Positions 36,086 to 44,978 of a stretch of 60,155 bases of DNA are shown piece by piece. Each line of letters starts with the position of its first letter. Within the stretch, counting starts at the first letter, position 1. The position numbers and the translations under genes were made by a program. Source of the DNA: Bacillota bacterium. Its GTDB lineage: Bacteria; Bacillota; Clostridia; Tissierellales; MES13. The notes beneath the pieces were generated by a model, which saw nothing but the letters and a program-made list of their open reading frames with translations, was not told the DNA's origin and searched no databases. Location of the stretch: NCBI GenBank assembly GCA_009711765.1, contig VEND01000073.1:1-60155 (forward strand), in the 5' to 3' direction.

Positions 36086-37232
36086 TTGCTACACCTTCTT
36101 TTTGTTGATCTATATAATAATCATAATATATCTCTATATCTTTATTTAAAATATCTTCTTTAATAGTTTTACTTAGTAAAATTAGTTTTACGGTATAATA
36201 ATTATTATCTAGATAATTTAATACATTGATTAATTCATTAGATAAATATGATGTAATTAATACAATTGTACTACTTTTTCCTAGGTATTTTGCTTTAACA
36301 TTTAATATATCTTTCATAGGGTCTGATCTAAAATAAGAGACCTTTGCTAAAGCATCTAATATTAGTCCTCTCTGATTAACTACATTTTTAGGTTCTATGA
36401 AATCTATATAATTTTCACCATTGAATAGACAATTTGAAGTAAATCCTACTTTAACATTTTCATTTAAAGCTTTATTTAAAATCGCTGCTGAAATACTTAC
36501 ACCTTTTTCTATTTCCTTTTCTTTTATATCTTGCCAATGTATTTTACTAGTCTGTACATCGAGATATATCATTATTGAAGGATCTGCAGTATAATCAAAT
36601 TTCTTTACATGTAATTTATTTAATTTAGCTGTTGATTTCCAATCAATTGAATTAAAACTATCATTATTTGTATATTCCCTAACTCCTAAAATTTCAATAG
36701 GATCTGGTATAATCCATCTTCTAACAGATATTTCTCCTTGAGGGTTGTTTTTAGGTAATATAAGCGTATTTAAAGGCTCAAATATAGGAAATACTGTTAT
36801 ATGTATAGGTTTTTTAAGATGAATTTCACCAAAGGATATCCCTAAATAATCCCCAAGGGTTAATTTCACTTTATAAAGACTATAATGTCCTCTTTTAGTA
36901 AAATAAAACTTATTATATCTTCTTACTCTTTGAAAGCTAAATAAAGAAGTTATTGCTTTATAGTCTTTACTTTTACTAAAGTGTTTATCAGAAACTATCT
37001 GATCTTTAAATTTAAGATATTTTGGTATATCATAATAAATTTCAATCCATGGTAATGGTAATAGCTTTTTATTTATTATTTCAGTAGTAATAGTTATTTC
37101 ATCTTCGACAAAAACTTTTTCAATATCAACATATCTATCATATTCTACTTTTTTTATAGCCCATTTTTTCCATAGAAAAGATAAAAGGATTATTAAAATT
37201 ATAATTATTAACATTGAAATTACAGAGTTCAT
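36078..37232 (-). CDS. DUF58 domain protein
   Basis: 384 aa with one N-terminal membrane segment (ISMLIIIILIILLSFLW). The DUF58 signature is in the middle (REYTNNDSFNSIDWKSTAKLNKL), followed by a vWA-like region. Almost always next to MoxR ATPases, as here (three bases downstream). Its function is inferred from the partner: a substrate or adaptor for MoxR. Confidence 0.88.
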   Translation of the reverse strand: MNSVISMLIIIILIILLSFLWKKWAIKKVEYDRYVDIEKVFVEDEITITTEIINKKLLPLPWIEIYYDIPKYLKFKDQIVSDKHFSKSKDYKAITSLFSFQRVRRYNKFYFTKRGHYSLYKVKLTLGDYLGISFGEIHLKKPIHITVFPIFEPLNTLILPKNNPQGEISVRRWIIPDPIEILGVREYTNNDSFNSIDWKSTAKLNKLHVKKFDYTADPSIMIYLDVQTSKIHWQDIKEKEIEKGVSISAAILNKALNENVKVGFTSNCLFNGENYIDFIEPKNVVNQRGLILDALAKVSYFRSDPMKDILNVKAKYLGKSSTIVLITSYLSNELINVLNYLDNNYYTVKLILLSKTIKEDILNKDIEIYYDYYIDQQKEGVAIE

Positions 37233-37235
37233 ATA

Positions 37236-38201
37236 TCAATTAAACCTCTCTATTTTTTCTTCTACAGGAGTAGTAATATTAAAAAGAATCTGTTCTAAAA
37301 TATCATCAACTGATTTTCCCTTCACTAACACATTACTATTTAACTTAATCCTGTGCCTAAGTATAGGTTTAACTAAATATTTTATATCATCAGGTATAAC
37401 ATAGTCTCTACCCTTTATGGCTGCATAAGCTTGAGAGCTTTTAAAAAGAGCTAAACTCCCCCTAGGACTTATGCCTAATTCAATATCCTTATGTTCCCTT
37501 GTTGATCTTGCAATATCAATTATATACCTTTTTATATCGTCATTAACATATACATTTTTAAAAGTCTTTCTTAGATTAATAATATCTTTAGTGCTTACTA
37601 CTGGTTTAATTTGAGTAATTGGATTAATATCTTTAAATCTCTCTAAAATTTTTAATTCTTCTTCTAATTTAGGATATCCCATAGAAATTTTCATTAAAAA
37701 TCTATCTAACTGCGCTTCAGGTAATGGAAAAGTTCCAGTGGTTTCCACCGGATTTTGTGTTGCTATTACAAAGAAAGGTTCTTCTAAAAAATGAGTAATT
37801 CCATCAACTGTTACTTGATGTTCTTGCATAACCTCTAATAAACTCGATTGAGTTCTAGGTGTTGCTCGATTAATTTCATCTGCTAATATTATCTGACTTA
37901 TAATGGGTCCTTTTTTAAACTGAAACTGTCCACTCTTTTGATTATAATAATATATGCCAGTTAAATCAGAAGGCAATAAATCTGGAGTAAACTGTATTCT
38001 TTTAAAATTTGAATCTACTGATTTTGCTAAACTATTTGCTATCATTGTTTTTCCTAGTCCAGGAACGTCTTCTAAAAGTATATGACCTGAACATATTATA
38101 GAAACCATCATTAAATCAACAACTTCATCTTTTCCTACTATTACTTTCTGTATATTTTTCTTTATTTTTTCTGTAATAATATTAATATCACTTATCTCCA
38201 T
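37236..38201 (-). CDS. MoxR-family AAA+ ATPase
   Basis: 321 aa from the ATG at 38201, preceded by AGGGGG; an extension to 38240 lacks a ribosome site. Walker A is LLEDVPGLGKTMIA and Walker B is ILADEINRATPRTQSSLLE. Sensor segment IATQNPVETTGTFPLPEAQLDRF and a C-terminal lid are typical of MoxR chaperone-like ATPases. It heads a three-gene operon with DUF58 and DUF4129-like proteins. Confidence 0.93.
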   Translation of the reverse strand: MEISDINIITEKIKKNIQKVIVGKDEVVDLMMVSIICSGHILLEDVPGLGKTMIANSLAKSVDSNFKRIQFTPDLLPSDLTGIYYYNQKSGQFQFKKGPIISQIILADEINRATPRTQSSLLEVMQEHQVTVDGITHFLEEPFFVIATQNPVETTGTFPLPEAQLDRFLMKISMGYPKLEEELKILERFKDINPITQIKPVVSTKDIINLRKTFKNVYVNDDIKRYIIDIARSTREHKDIELGISPRGSLALFKSSQAYAAIKGRDYVIPDDIKYLVKPILRHRIKLNSNVLVKGKSVDDILEQILFNITTPVEEKIERFN

Positions 38202-38308
38202 AGTAATCCCCCTTTTGAATTGTCTGAATATTATATACATTATATGATATCACCATTATTACCATTTTTTGTTACGTTCAACTTAATATTTATTTACATT
38301 TTTGTAAT

Positions 38309-38343
38309 AAGTAAGAGTGATCATATTATGATCACTCTTACTT
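38309..38343 (-). terminator. hairpin after holin-like gene
   Basis: AAGTAAGAGTGATCAT/ATGATCACTCTTACTT is a 16-bp stem with a 3-base loop overlapping the stop codon. The following minus-strand sequence is only moderately T-rich. Confidence 0.6.
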
Positions 38344-38628
38344 ATCCACATCTTTATTTTTCATTTTTTTCATAAAACTTTGCACATGTTCCTCATTATA
38401 TACATTCTTTGTACCACTATGAAAACCCACAGAAGAGGCCGCAAGAAAAACCCCTGTAATTATACCCTTTAAAATATTGTCTGGTGAATAATAACCTATT
38501 CCTATAGCTAAACCAAAAACTAATGAAATTAAAGGAGCAAATTTTTTAGAAAGGCCTAAATCTGTAACTACCTTTGTTAAAAAAATTATGAGGGGTATAA
38601 CTGAAATATCATATATTTCGATATTCAT
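38338..38628 (-). CDS. holin-like small membrane protein
   Basis: 96 aa. Two to three hydrophobic stretches (residues about 8-22, 32-48 and 56-70) and a charged tail (KKMKNKDVDK). The LVFGLAIGIGYY and GIITGVFLAASSVGFHSGTKN arrangement resembles A118-type phage holins. No phage genes surround it, so it may be a domesticated holin or a membrane protein of similar shape. It lies 33 bases after mrfB. Confidence 0.55.
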   Translation of the reverse strand: MNIEIYDISVIPLIIFLTKVVTDLGLSKKFAPLISLVFGLAIGIGYYSPDNILKGIITGVFLAASSVGFHSGTKNVYNEEHVQSFMKKMKNKDVDK

Positions 38629-38661
38629 AACCTTCCCTCCTTCTTAATATATAATATGATT

Positions 38662-39903
38662 TTATAAAGGAGGTAGTGTGATTTTTTTATTATTACTTTT
38701 ATTTAGTTTCCTTAAAAGTCTTCTTTTTCTATATTTTAATTTTTCGATCTCTTCTTTTTTATATCCCATCGTTTTAAACTTATAAAAACTATTTATACCT
38801 TTTTCAGTAATTTCTAGAGCTTTTTTAAAATTTTTAATTTTATGTTCATAGTATTTAGCTAATTCTTCGTAGGGATAAAATTCAAAAGATATTTTATCTT
38901 TAATGAGATATTCCCATATTTTAGTTGCTTTTTTATAATTTTCATTTCTTTTATATATAAAAGATAGTTGTTTTAAACATTTGTTTTTTAAAAACTCACT
39001 ATCACTTTTTTCTAAAACTTTCAAATAGCAATCTATTGATGTATCATATTCAAATATTTTTTCATGTATTTTCCCCAAAGAATATAAATCTTTTAAATTT
39101 TCTACGTTAACTGTAGGATTTTCATATAACTTATTGATTACTTTAAATAAAACCACCATAGATATTATATCAATCTTATTATGTTTTATAATCTTAACTA
39201 TCTCTTTTTCATCTGAAGTCTTTAAATAATTAAAATATGCTTTAGGTATTAATTTTCCTTCAATATCATCTACTCTTTTAACATTTAGTATTTCTTTTTC
39301 TATATTATTAAGATTGCATTTAGTTAATCTTTCTTTAAATAATCTTCTAGTTGGATGTAATAAATCAATATTACACATATTTTTTAAATTGCTTTTAATA
39401 TTCTTAAATATATATCTTCCATGTAATAATGGTATATCAAAGGATTTGCCATTGTATGTAACTAGATGAGTAAATTTTTTTAATATTTTTTCTATTTCAT
39501 ATAAAACAGATTTTTCTTCATTAAAATCCCTAATAAAATACTGTTTAATTAAAAACTTATCATCCTTAAAATAACCAACGCCTACTAAAAATGCTATAGT
39601 GCCTACTCCTGATGACAGTCCAGTGGTTTCTGTATCAATGTATAATATTTTTTTAATTTCTTCTAAAAAAACCCTTTCATTACATATTTTATTTATAGTT
39701 TTTTTATTAACTTTCATTGCATCTTTAATTTTTATTTTTCCATGTTTATAGTTAATATCATACTCATTTTCTATTAAAAAACAAGTGCCAAATTTATTTT
39801 TTATTTCTCTTCCCTTCAATAAATTATTTTGTTTTTTAGTATTTTTTGTTCCCACTTTCTTTTTTTGACCCCTAAGTTTTATTAATTTTTCTCTTAGATT
39901 CAT
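38662..39903 (-). CDS. mrfB: MrfB (YprB): DEDD exonuclease with TPR-like tail
   Basis: 413 aa. The RNase H-fold 3'-5' exonuclease domain spans residues about 80-250 with YIDTETTGLSSG, TYNGKSFDIPLLHGR and a later D in HNKIDIISMV. The C-terminal third has TPR-like repeats (KNLKDLYSLGKIHEKIF…). In Bacillus subtilis MrfA and MrfB repair mitomycin C damage outside the UvrABC pathway. Its start overlaps the end of mrfA by 32 bases, so the two are coupled. Confidence 0.88.
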   Translation of the reverse strand: MNLREKLIKLRGQKKKVGTKNTKKQNNLLKGREIKNKFGTCFLIENEYDINYKHGKIKIKDAMKVNKKTINKICNERVFLEEIKKILYIDTETTGLSSGVGTIAFLVGVGYFKDDKFLIKQYFIRDFNEEKSVLYEIEKILKKFTHLVTYNGKSFDIPLLHGRYIFKNIKSNLKNMCNIDLLHPTRRLFKERLTKCNLNNIEKEILNVKRVDDIEGKLIPKAYFNYLKTSDEKEIVKIIKHNKIDIISMVVLFKVINKLYENPTVNVENLKDLYSLGKIHEKIFEYDTSIDCYLKVLEKSDSEFLKNKCLKQLSFIYKRNENYKKATKIWEYLIKDKISFEFYPYEELAKYYEHKIKNFKKALEITEKGINSFYKFKTMGYKKEEIEKLKYRKRRLLRKLNKSNNKKITLPPL

Positions 39904-42166
39904 TTTTAAATATCACCTCAAGGATATTAATAGCTTTCTGTTTACCATTTTCTCCAACTTCTTCAACAGGTCCTACACATGATGGGCATCCACTTATACA
40001 TTTACAAGATTTTATTAAGTTATAAACATTAACTAATAGATCATAACTTAACTCATATAATTTTTCACTAAGCCCTATACCTCCTGGATATGTATCATAA
40101 ATATATATAGTAGGAGCATTTGTAAAGGGTGATTTAACATGATATATCGAATTAATATCCCTAGGGTCACACATTAAATATATAGGTGTAATATTAACTA
40201 ATACATTAGATATACCTAACATAGCATTTTTTAAATTTTCATTAGACATATTAATATTTTTAGGTATCTCAAACCAAAAAGCAGTAGTTTGAAGTTCCTG
40301 TTCAGGTAGATTAACTTTCCCCCAACCTATATTTTCATGGGTATGAAATTTTATTTTTTTATACATTGTTACTAATGCTCTTATAGAAACTTCTCCTATG
40401 TATTTTTTTATTCCTTTTAAATCACTTTCTTTTAAAACATTTAACACATTAAGGTCTACAGAAAGACTAGCATCTGTATAATAATCTACATCTGCCTGTT
40501 TTACAAAAGCAGTTTTGTTATTATAATCAAGTTCATTCACCTGATAAAGTTTCCCTAAATGGATATATATTGCCTGTTCATGTAATAAAAGCGGTGCACT
40601 AAATCTATCAATTTCACCAATAACTTTTCTTTTTGGCTTTGATATATCTATAATAACAAAATTTTCATTTGATGCTGATCTAAGACTTATATTTTCTGCA
40701 GGAAAAACATCTGACATCCAATACCACATATCTTCAACATGTCTTAATTCGTTTTCTTCTTCTAAAAAATTAAGAACTTCGATAGTATTTTCTATTCCAA
40801 ACTTTTCTCCATCTTTAAAGGGTAACTCAAAGGCGGCACATCTAATATGATTAAATAGTATAATAAGATTATTTGGGTTTACATAGCATTTTTCAGTTGA
40901 ATGTTTGAAAAAATAATCTGGATTATTAGCTATATATTGATCTAAAGGATTACTAGTTGTTATTAATAAAGAAACTGATTTTTTTGATTTTCTTCCTGCC
41001 CTTCCTGCTTGCTGCCATGTGCTTGAAATGCTTCCTGGGTATCCAATAATAATTGAAGCATCTAAACTACCTATATCTATCCCTAACTCTAAAGCATTAG
41101 TGCTAACAACTCCTAAAATCTCACCTTTTCTTAGTCCCTTTTCTATTTTTCTTCTTTCATTAGGAAGATAACCACCTCTATATCCTGTTACCTTATAATT
41201 TGATCCTATCTTTTTTTCTACAGTATCCATAAGGTATGAAGTCATTACTTCAACACTTTTTCTACTCCTTGTAAAAAAAATTGTTTGTATATTGTTATAA
41301 AGAAAGGATTTAGCTAATTTATTTGCTTCAAGTAAAGCACTTTTTCTTATTCCTAACTCCCTATTAACAACAGGTGGATTATAAAATATAAAGTGTTTCT
41401 CTCCCGAGGGAGACCCATTATTGTCAATTAATTTAAAATTATTTTCTACTAAATTTTCTGCTAATTCCTTTGGATTTGCTATAGTTGCTGAACAGCAAAT
41501 AAATTTAGGATTTGTGCCATAAAACTTACATATTCTCTTTAGTCTTCTTAACACATTAGCTACATGACTTCCAAAAACACCTTTATAATGATGTATTTCA
41601 TCAATAACTATGTATTCTAAATTTTCAAATAGTTTAACCCATTTTGTATGATGTGGTAAAATACCTGAGTGTAACATATCAGGATTTGTTATAACAATAT
41701 GACCTGCCTTTCTTATAGCTTGTCTTGCATTCTTATTAGTATCACCATCATAAGTAAAAGTCTTTATTTCTTCATCTAATTGTTGTATTATCCCAAATAA
41801 ATCACTTACTTGATCTTGTGAAAGTGCCTTTGTTGGAAAAAGATACAACGCTCTTAAGTTTTTATTATTAACAATACTATTAAGTATAGGTATGTTATAA
41901 CAAAGCGTCTTTCCTGAAGCTGTAGGTGTAACAATAACTGTATTATTCCCCTTTAATGATTCTTTAATTGCATCATATTGATGGGAATAAAGCTTATCTA
42001 TTCCCTTTCTTTCTAAAGCTTTAATTATATTTTTATTTATCCCCTTAGGATATGGTTTATATTTTCCTTCTCTTTTAGGTATTACTTTCCAATTAGTTAT
42101 ATTTTTTGAAATTTTATTAGATGATTTCAATTCATTTATTAGATTATCAATATTAATAAAAACCAC
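39872..42166 (-). CDS. mrfA: MrfA (YprA): DEAD/H-box helicase with DUF1998
   Basis: 764-aa superfamily 2 DNA helicase. Walker A is TPTASGKT, the helicase box is DEIHHYKG, motif VI is QAGRAGR, and the C-terminal DUF1998 region has the four-cysteine set C-K-C-I-S-G-C-P-S-C. With MrfB it forms the mitomycin-damage repair pair known from B. subtilis. The start is unusual. The GTG at 42166 lies inside the AGAGGTGG ribosome site. An in-frame ATT at 42157 is five bases after it, and no ATG/GTG/TTG in frame is nearby. Initiation at AUU 42157 is possible. Confidence 0.92.
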   Translation of the reverse strand: MVFINIDNLINELKSSNKISKNITNWKVIPKREGKYKPYPKGINKNIIKALERKGIDKLYSHQYDAIKESLKGNNTVIVTPTASGKTLCYNIPILNSIVNNKNLRALYLFPTKALSQDQVSDLFGIIQQLDEEIKTFTYDGDTNKNARQAIRKAGHIVITNPDMLHSGILPHHTKWVKLFENLEYIVIDEIHHYKGVFGSHVANVLRRLKRICKFYGTNPKFICCSATIANPKELAENLVENNFKLIDNNGSPSGEKHFIFYNPPVVNRELGIRKSALLEANKLAKSFLYNNIQTIFFTRSRKSVEVMTSYLMDTVEKKIGSNYKVTGYRGGYLPNERRKIEKGLRKGEILGVVSTNALELGIDIGSLDASIIIGYPGSISSTWQQAGRAGRKSKKSVSLLITTSNPLDQYIANNPDYFFKHSTEKCYVNPNNLIILFNHIRCAAFELPFKDGEKFGIENTIEVLNFLEEENELRHVEDMWYWMSDVFPAENISLRSASNENFVIIDISKPKRKVIGEIDRFSAPLLLHEQAIYIHLGKLYQVNELDYNNKTAFVKQADVDYYTDASLSVDLNVLNVLKESDLKGIKKYIGEVSIRALVTMYKKIKFHTHENIGWGKVNLPEQELQTTAFWFEIPKNINMSNENLKNAMLGISNVLVNITPIYLMCDPRDINSIYHVKSPFTNAPTIYIYDTYPGGIGLSEKLYELSYDLLVNVYNLIKSCKCISGCPSCVGPVEEVGENGKQKAINILEVIFKNESKRKINKT

Positions 42167-42215
42167 CTCTTAATTTTAGTTTATTGCTATTATATCACAT
42201 ATTATTTCATTATAG

Positions 42216-42260
42216 GATTATAAGAACCAGTAGAATCTCACTCTACTGGTTCTTATAATC
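42216..42260. repeat. 19-bp perfect inverted repeat upstream of mrfA
   Basis: Arms 42216-42234 and 42242-42260 (GATTATAAGAACCAGTAGA and its complement) flank a 7-base loop. On the minus strand there is no T-run, so it is not a standard terminator for the DUF4177 gene. It lies about 60 bases before mrfA and could be an operator or leader structure. The rest of 42167-42374 is AT-rich without a gene. Confidence 0.6.
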
Positions 42261-42374
42261 TATTATTTTATATTTTTTTATAAAAAGTGTTTAAAAATTT
42301 TATAAACTAAAATATATATGTAACCAAAATCAAAATAATTTATATTTTCTACTTTTATTTTAAAATCTTCTCCT

Positions 42375-42560
42375 TTAATCAATCTTTTCTCTTTTAAATA
42401 TGGCCAAAATATTTCTTGAACTTTTTTCTAGTCCTACTAGTTCCCATCCTTCTTTTCCTAATTCATTAAACCTTTTTTCATGATCCTTAGTTAATACCAT
42501 AGTAGTCATTCCATGAGTTCTTAAGTTTTCAACTTTATATTCAAACCTTTTCATAAACAT
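42375..42560 (-). CDS. DUF4177 domain protein
   Basis: About 61 aa. The pattern FEYKVENL…NELGKEGWELVGLE…AIFKRE is the DUF4177 family of small alpha/beta proteins of unknown function. ATG at 42560 (or the one three codons on) follows AGGGAGAG; the GTG at 42563 is close to that site. Lies alone between mrfA and the orphan methyltransferase-domain gene. Confidence 0.8.
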   Translation of the reverse strand: MFMKRFEYKVENLRTHGMTTMVLTKDHEKRFNELGKEGWELVGLEKSSRNILAIFKREKID

Positions 42561-42611
42561 CACTCTCCCTTGGTATTTAGTATACCAAAATCTATATGCC
42601 TATCAAAATAA

Positions 42612-42646
42612 AAAAGTTTTACTTATAAGATATAAGTAAAACTTTT
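42612..42646 (-). terminator. terminator after the methyltransferase-domain gene
   Basis: A 16-bp perfect stem (AAAAGTTTTACTTATA) with a 3-base loop, T-run on the minus strand. Confidence 0.85.
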
Positions 42647-42671
42647 ATGGTTTGTCTACTTATAAGAAAGA

Positions 42672-43268
42672 TTAATTGACTAAATTTTCACCTTGTTCTT
42701 TTATAGAATTAATAAATTCTATAGCCTTAGCAGGTTTATAAAAATACTGTAAATTAAGTCCAAACCTTTTCTCTTCAGTATACAGATTATTAAATATATC
42801 ATAAATTACTTCTATATCATATCCTTTAAAATCATATTTCTTCATACTTTTTATAATTAACTTTGCTAATTCATTATCTATTTTAAATATATCATAATCT
42901 GTTTTTTTAAAAGTTAATTTCATTTCTTCTAAAGATTCAATATCATATTGTGCAATTTCATAAATCTTATCATACTGTTCATTTAGATTGCTTATTAAAT
43001 CTTCCCATTTTTTTAAACCTTTATTATTAACTTTAGATGGTATTTTTTCATTGTCTTCATATAGTTTTATTATCAAAAATTTAGCACAATAATTATATGC
43101 ACTTTTTTCAATAAAAAGTTTGCACCACTTATCTTCTGTAAGTTGTTTATTTAAACCACTTTTTAATCTTAATCTTTTTAAAACACCCCGTTGGTCATAT
43201 TTATATTTAACTTTGAAGTATTGAACAAACCTTTCTAAATCTTTTATTATTTCCTTATACACAAACAT
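42672..43268 (-). CDS. orphan N-terminal region of an adenine DNA methyltransferase-like protein
   Basis: 198 aa from the ATG at 43268 with AAGGAGGAG 6 bases upstream. The all-helical pattern matches the N-terminal region of type IIG/Eco57I-like N6-adenine methyltransferases: RLRLKSGLNKQL, FIEKSAYNYCAKFLI, IYDIFNNLYTEEKR. It runs to a diverged …LQYFYKPAKAIEFI, which aligns with the YFTP(xx)IV entry to the catalytic domain. Then it stops. The SAM-binding and NPPF catalytic motifs are absent and nothing downstream encodes them (a terminator follows). It may be a domesticated or decayed piece, but the intact frame, strong ribosome site and own terminator suggest it is expressed. Moderately confident of the family. 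Confidence 0.6.
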   Translation of the reverse strand: MFVYKEIIKDLERFVQYFKVKYKYDQRGVLKRLRLKSGLNKQLTEDKWCKLFIEKSAYNYCAKFLIIKLYEDNEKIPSKVNNKGLKKWEDLISNLNEQYDKIYEIAQYDIESLEEMKLTFKKTDYDIFKIDNELAKLIIKSMKKYDFKGYDIEVIYDIFNNLYTEEKRFGLNLQYFYKPAKAIEFINSIKEQGENLVN

Positions 43269-43390
43269 ATTATACTCCTCCTTGAACCTTTTTTTATTAT
43301 TATTTCCATATATTAAATTTTTATAATTATTTCTCAATATTTTCCTTATATATTATTATATGCTAATGTATAAGTAGACGTAATAAAGAA

Positions 43391-43416
43391 AAACTAGAGT
43401 GAAATCACTCTAGTTT
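43391..43416 (-). terminator. terminator after glutamate 2,3-aminomutase gene
   Basis: AAACTAGAGTGA/TCACTCTAGTTT, 12-bp stem, overlapping the stop, followed by TTCTTTATTA on the minus strand. Confidence 0.8.
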
Positions 43417-44680
43417 AATAAATATCTTTTATATCCTTTGTAGGGTGATTTTCATATTTAATAACCCTTCCTTCCCATGTTCTTATTAATATATGATCTT
43501 TACCCCTTGATATTAGATACTCTGGTAATATAGGAGTTTTACCTTGTCCCTTAGGAGCATTTATGATGTAAGTAGGGATAGCCATACCTGAAGTATAACC
43601 TCTTAAATATTCCATTATTTCAATACCATCATCTACTGAAGTATTAAAATGTGTAGTTCCTAGTACATGTTTAGCATGGAATATATAATAAGGTTTTACT
43701 CTAATTTTTAATAATTCATGATTTAATAATCTCATAACGAATTTATCATTGTTTATCCCATTTAGTAAAACTGCTTGATTTCCTAAAGGAATTCCTACAT
43801 TAGCTAACTTTTCACATGCTTTTTTAGACTCTTTAGTAATTTCCTTAGGATGATTAAAATGAGTATTTAGAAAAATTGGGTGGTATTTCTTTAGCATATT
43901 TACTAAATCATCTGTAATTCTTTGAGGCATTGTTACAGGTGTTCTTGTACCTATTCTTATATAATCAACATGATCAATAGCTTTTAAGTCTTTTAAAATC
44001 CATTCTAATTTATCATCTGGTAAAGTTAGAGGATCTCCTCCTGTTATTAAAACGTCTCTAATTTCACTATTATTTCTAATATATTCTATTGATTCTTTGA
44101 TTATTTTGTTTGGCCTATGTTCATCCTCTTGACCTATATTCCTTCTTCTTTGACAATGCCTACAATACATCGCACATTCATTTGTAACGTTTATAATTAA
44201 TCTATCAGGATATCTACGGGTTATACTACCTGCAGGATTTGTATATTCTTCACCCATAGGATCCATATCCCCTTTATTTTCTACAATTTCAGCAGCCTTT
44301 GGTACAGACATCATTCTTATAGGATCATATTTATCATTTTTATCAATAAGACTTAAATAATATGGCGATATAGACCATCTATATTTTTGACCAACCTGTT
44401 TTATTTGCTCTTTTTCATCTTCAGATAAATTAATTATTTTATTTAAAGTTTCAACATCATAGATTCTATTAGTTAATTGCCACTTATAATTATTCCAATC
44501 ATCCTCTGTTGCATTTAATACTTTTAGTATTTTTTCTTTTGCTTCTTTATACTCTTTATCTAAATTCATCCCTTTAGGGATCTTATCTTTTACTTGTAAG
44601 TAATCAGTAATTCTAGATTTTAATTCCTCCGCTCTTTCTAATGATATTTTCCTTTTTTGGTTTTTTCTTATTTCTTTCAT
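43415..44680 (-). CDS. eam: glutamate 2,3-aminomutase (radical-SAM, PLP)
   Basis: This radical-SAM/PLP enzyme interconverts alpha- and beta-amino acids. It is 421 aa from the ATG at 44680 (GGAGG, 7-base spacing). Cluster cysteines are C169, C173 and C176 (CAMYCRHC); the PLP lysine is K381 in GQGKTP. Lysine 2,3-aminomutase has Asp293 and Asp330 for the substrate side-chain amine. The equivalent positions here, also 37 apart, are K337 (FHAKHVLG) and N374 (IINAPKG), the pair described for Clostridioides difficile glutamate 2,3-aminomutase. The C-terminal Cys-rich zinc tail of lysine aminomutase is also missing. The likely product is beta-glutamate, an osmolyte in some anaerobes. Assignment over lysine 2,3-aminomutase rests on these residues. 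Confidence 0.85.
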   Translation of the reverse strand: MKEIRKNQKRKISLERAEELKSRITDYLQVKDKIPKGMNLDKEYKEAKEKILKVLNATEDDWNNYKWQLTNRIYDVETLNKIINLSEDEKEQIKQVGQKYRWSISPYYLSLIDKNDKYDPIRMMSVPKAAEIVENKGDMDPMGEEYTNPAGSITRRYPDRLIINVTNECAMYCRHCQRRRNIGQEDEHRPNKIIKESIEYIRNNSEIRDVLITGGDPLTLPDDKLEWILKDLKAIDHVDYIRIGTRTPVTMPQRITDDLVNMLKKYHPIFLNTHFNHPKEITKESKKACEKLANVGIPLGNQAVLLNGINNDKFVMRLLNHELLKIRVKPYYIFHAKHVLGTTHFNTSVDDGIEIMEYLRGYTSGMAIPTYIINAPKGQGKTPILPEYLISRGKDHILIRTWEGRVIKYENHPTKDIKDIY

Positions 44681-44734
44681 CAGCATTCCTCCAATTAATT
44701 TAATATTTAGAATATTTTTACTTTTATATGAACA

Positions 44735-44757
44735 AAACACATCTTGTGTGTTTTTTT
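44735..44757 (+). terminator. plus-oriented short hairpin with T-run
   Basis: AAACACA-tcttg-TGTGTTT followed by more T on the plus strand lies in the eam upstream gap; no plus gene precedes it. On the minus strand it would be in the eam leader. Its role is unclear. Confidence 0.3.
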
Positions 44758-44867
44758 ATACTCCACTTATATAAGCGCGTAAAAAAATACTTTTATATTG
44801 AGTAATAGAATAAAAAGACCTGAATAAAAATAATATTATATATAAGATAATTAAGTTTAGGATTTTC

Positions 44868-44919
44868 CTTGAACGAATTTTTCGAAAAGCATTTCTATTT
44901 TTGGATAGAAGTTCGCAAG
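44868..44919. promoter_or_regulatory. nested hairpin in the divergent eam / unknown-gene gap
   Basis: CTTG(aa)CGAA at 44868-44877 can pair with TTCG-CAAG at 44912-44919. It encloses TTTTCGAAAA and a small TTCTAT/ATAGAA stem (44893-44910). The gap 44681-44978 is 298 bases, has no gene and shows no confident promoter. This element is the most structured part. It could be an operator or RNA leader for either side. Confidence 0.3.
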
Positions 44920-44978
44920 TAATTACATTATATACAATTTTACCAGTAATGTCAATATATTAGCAAAGGAGTTTAATT

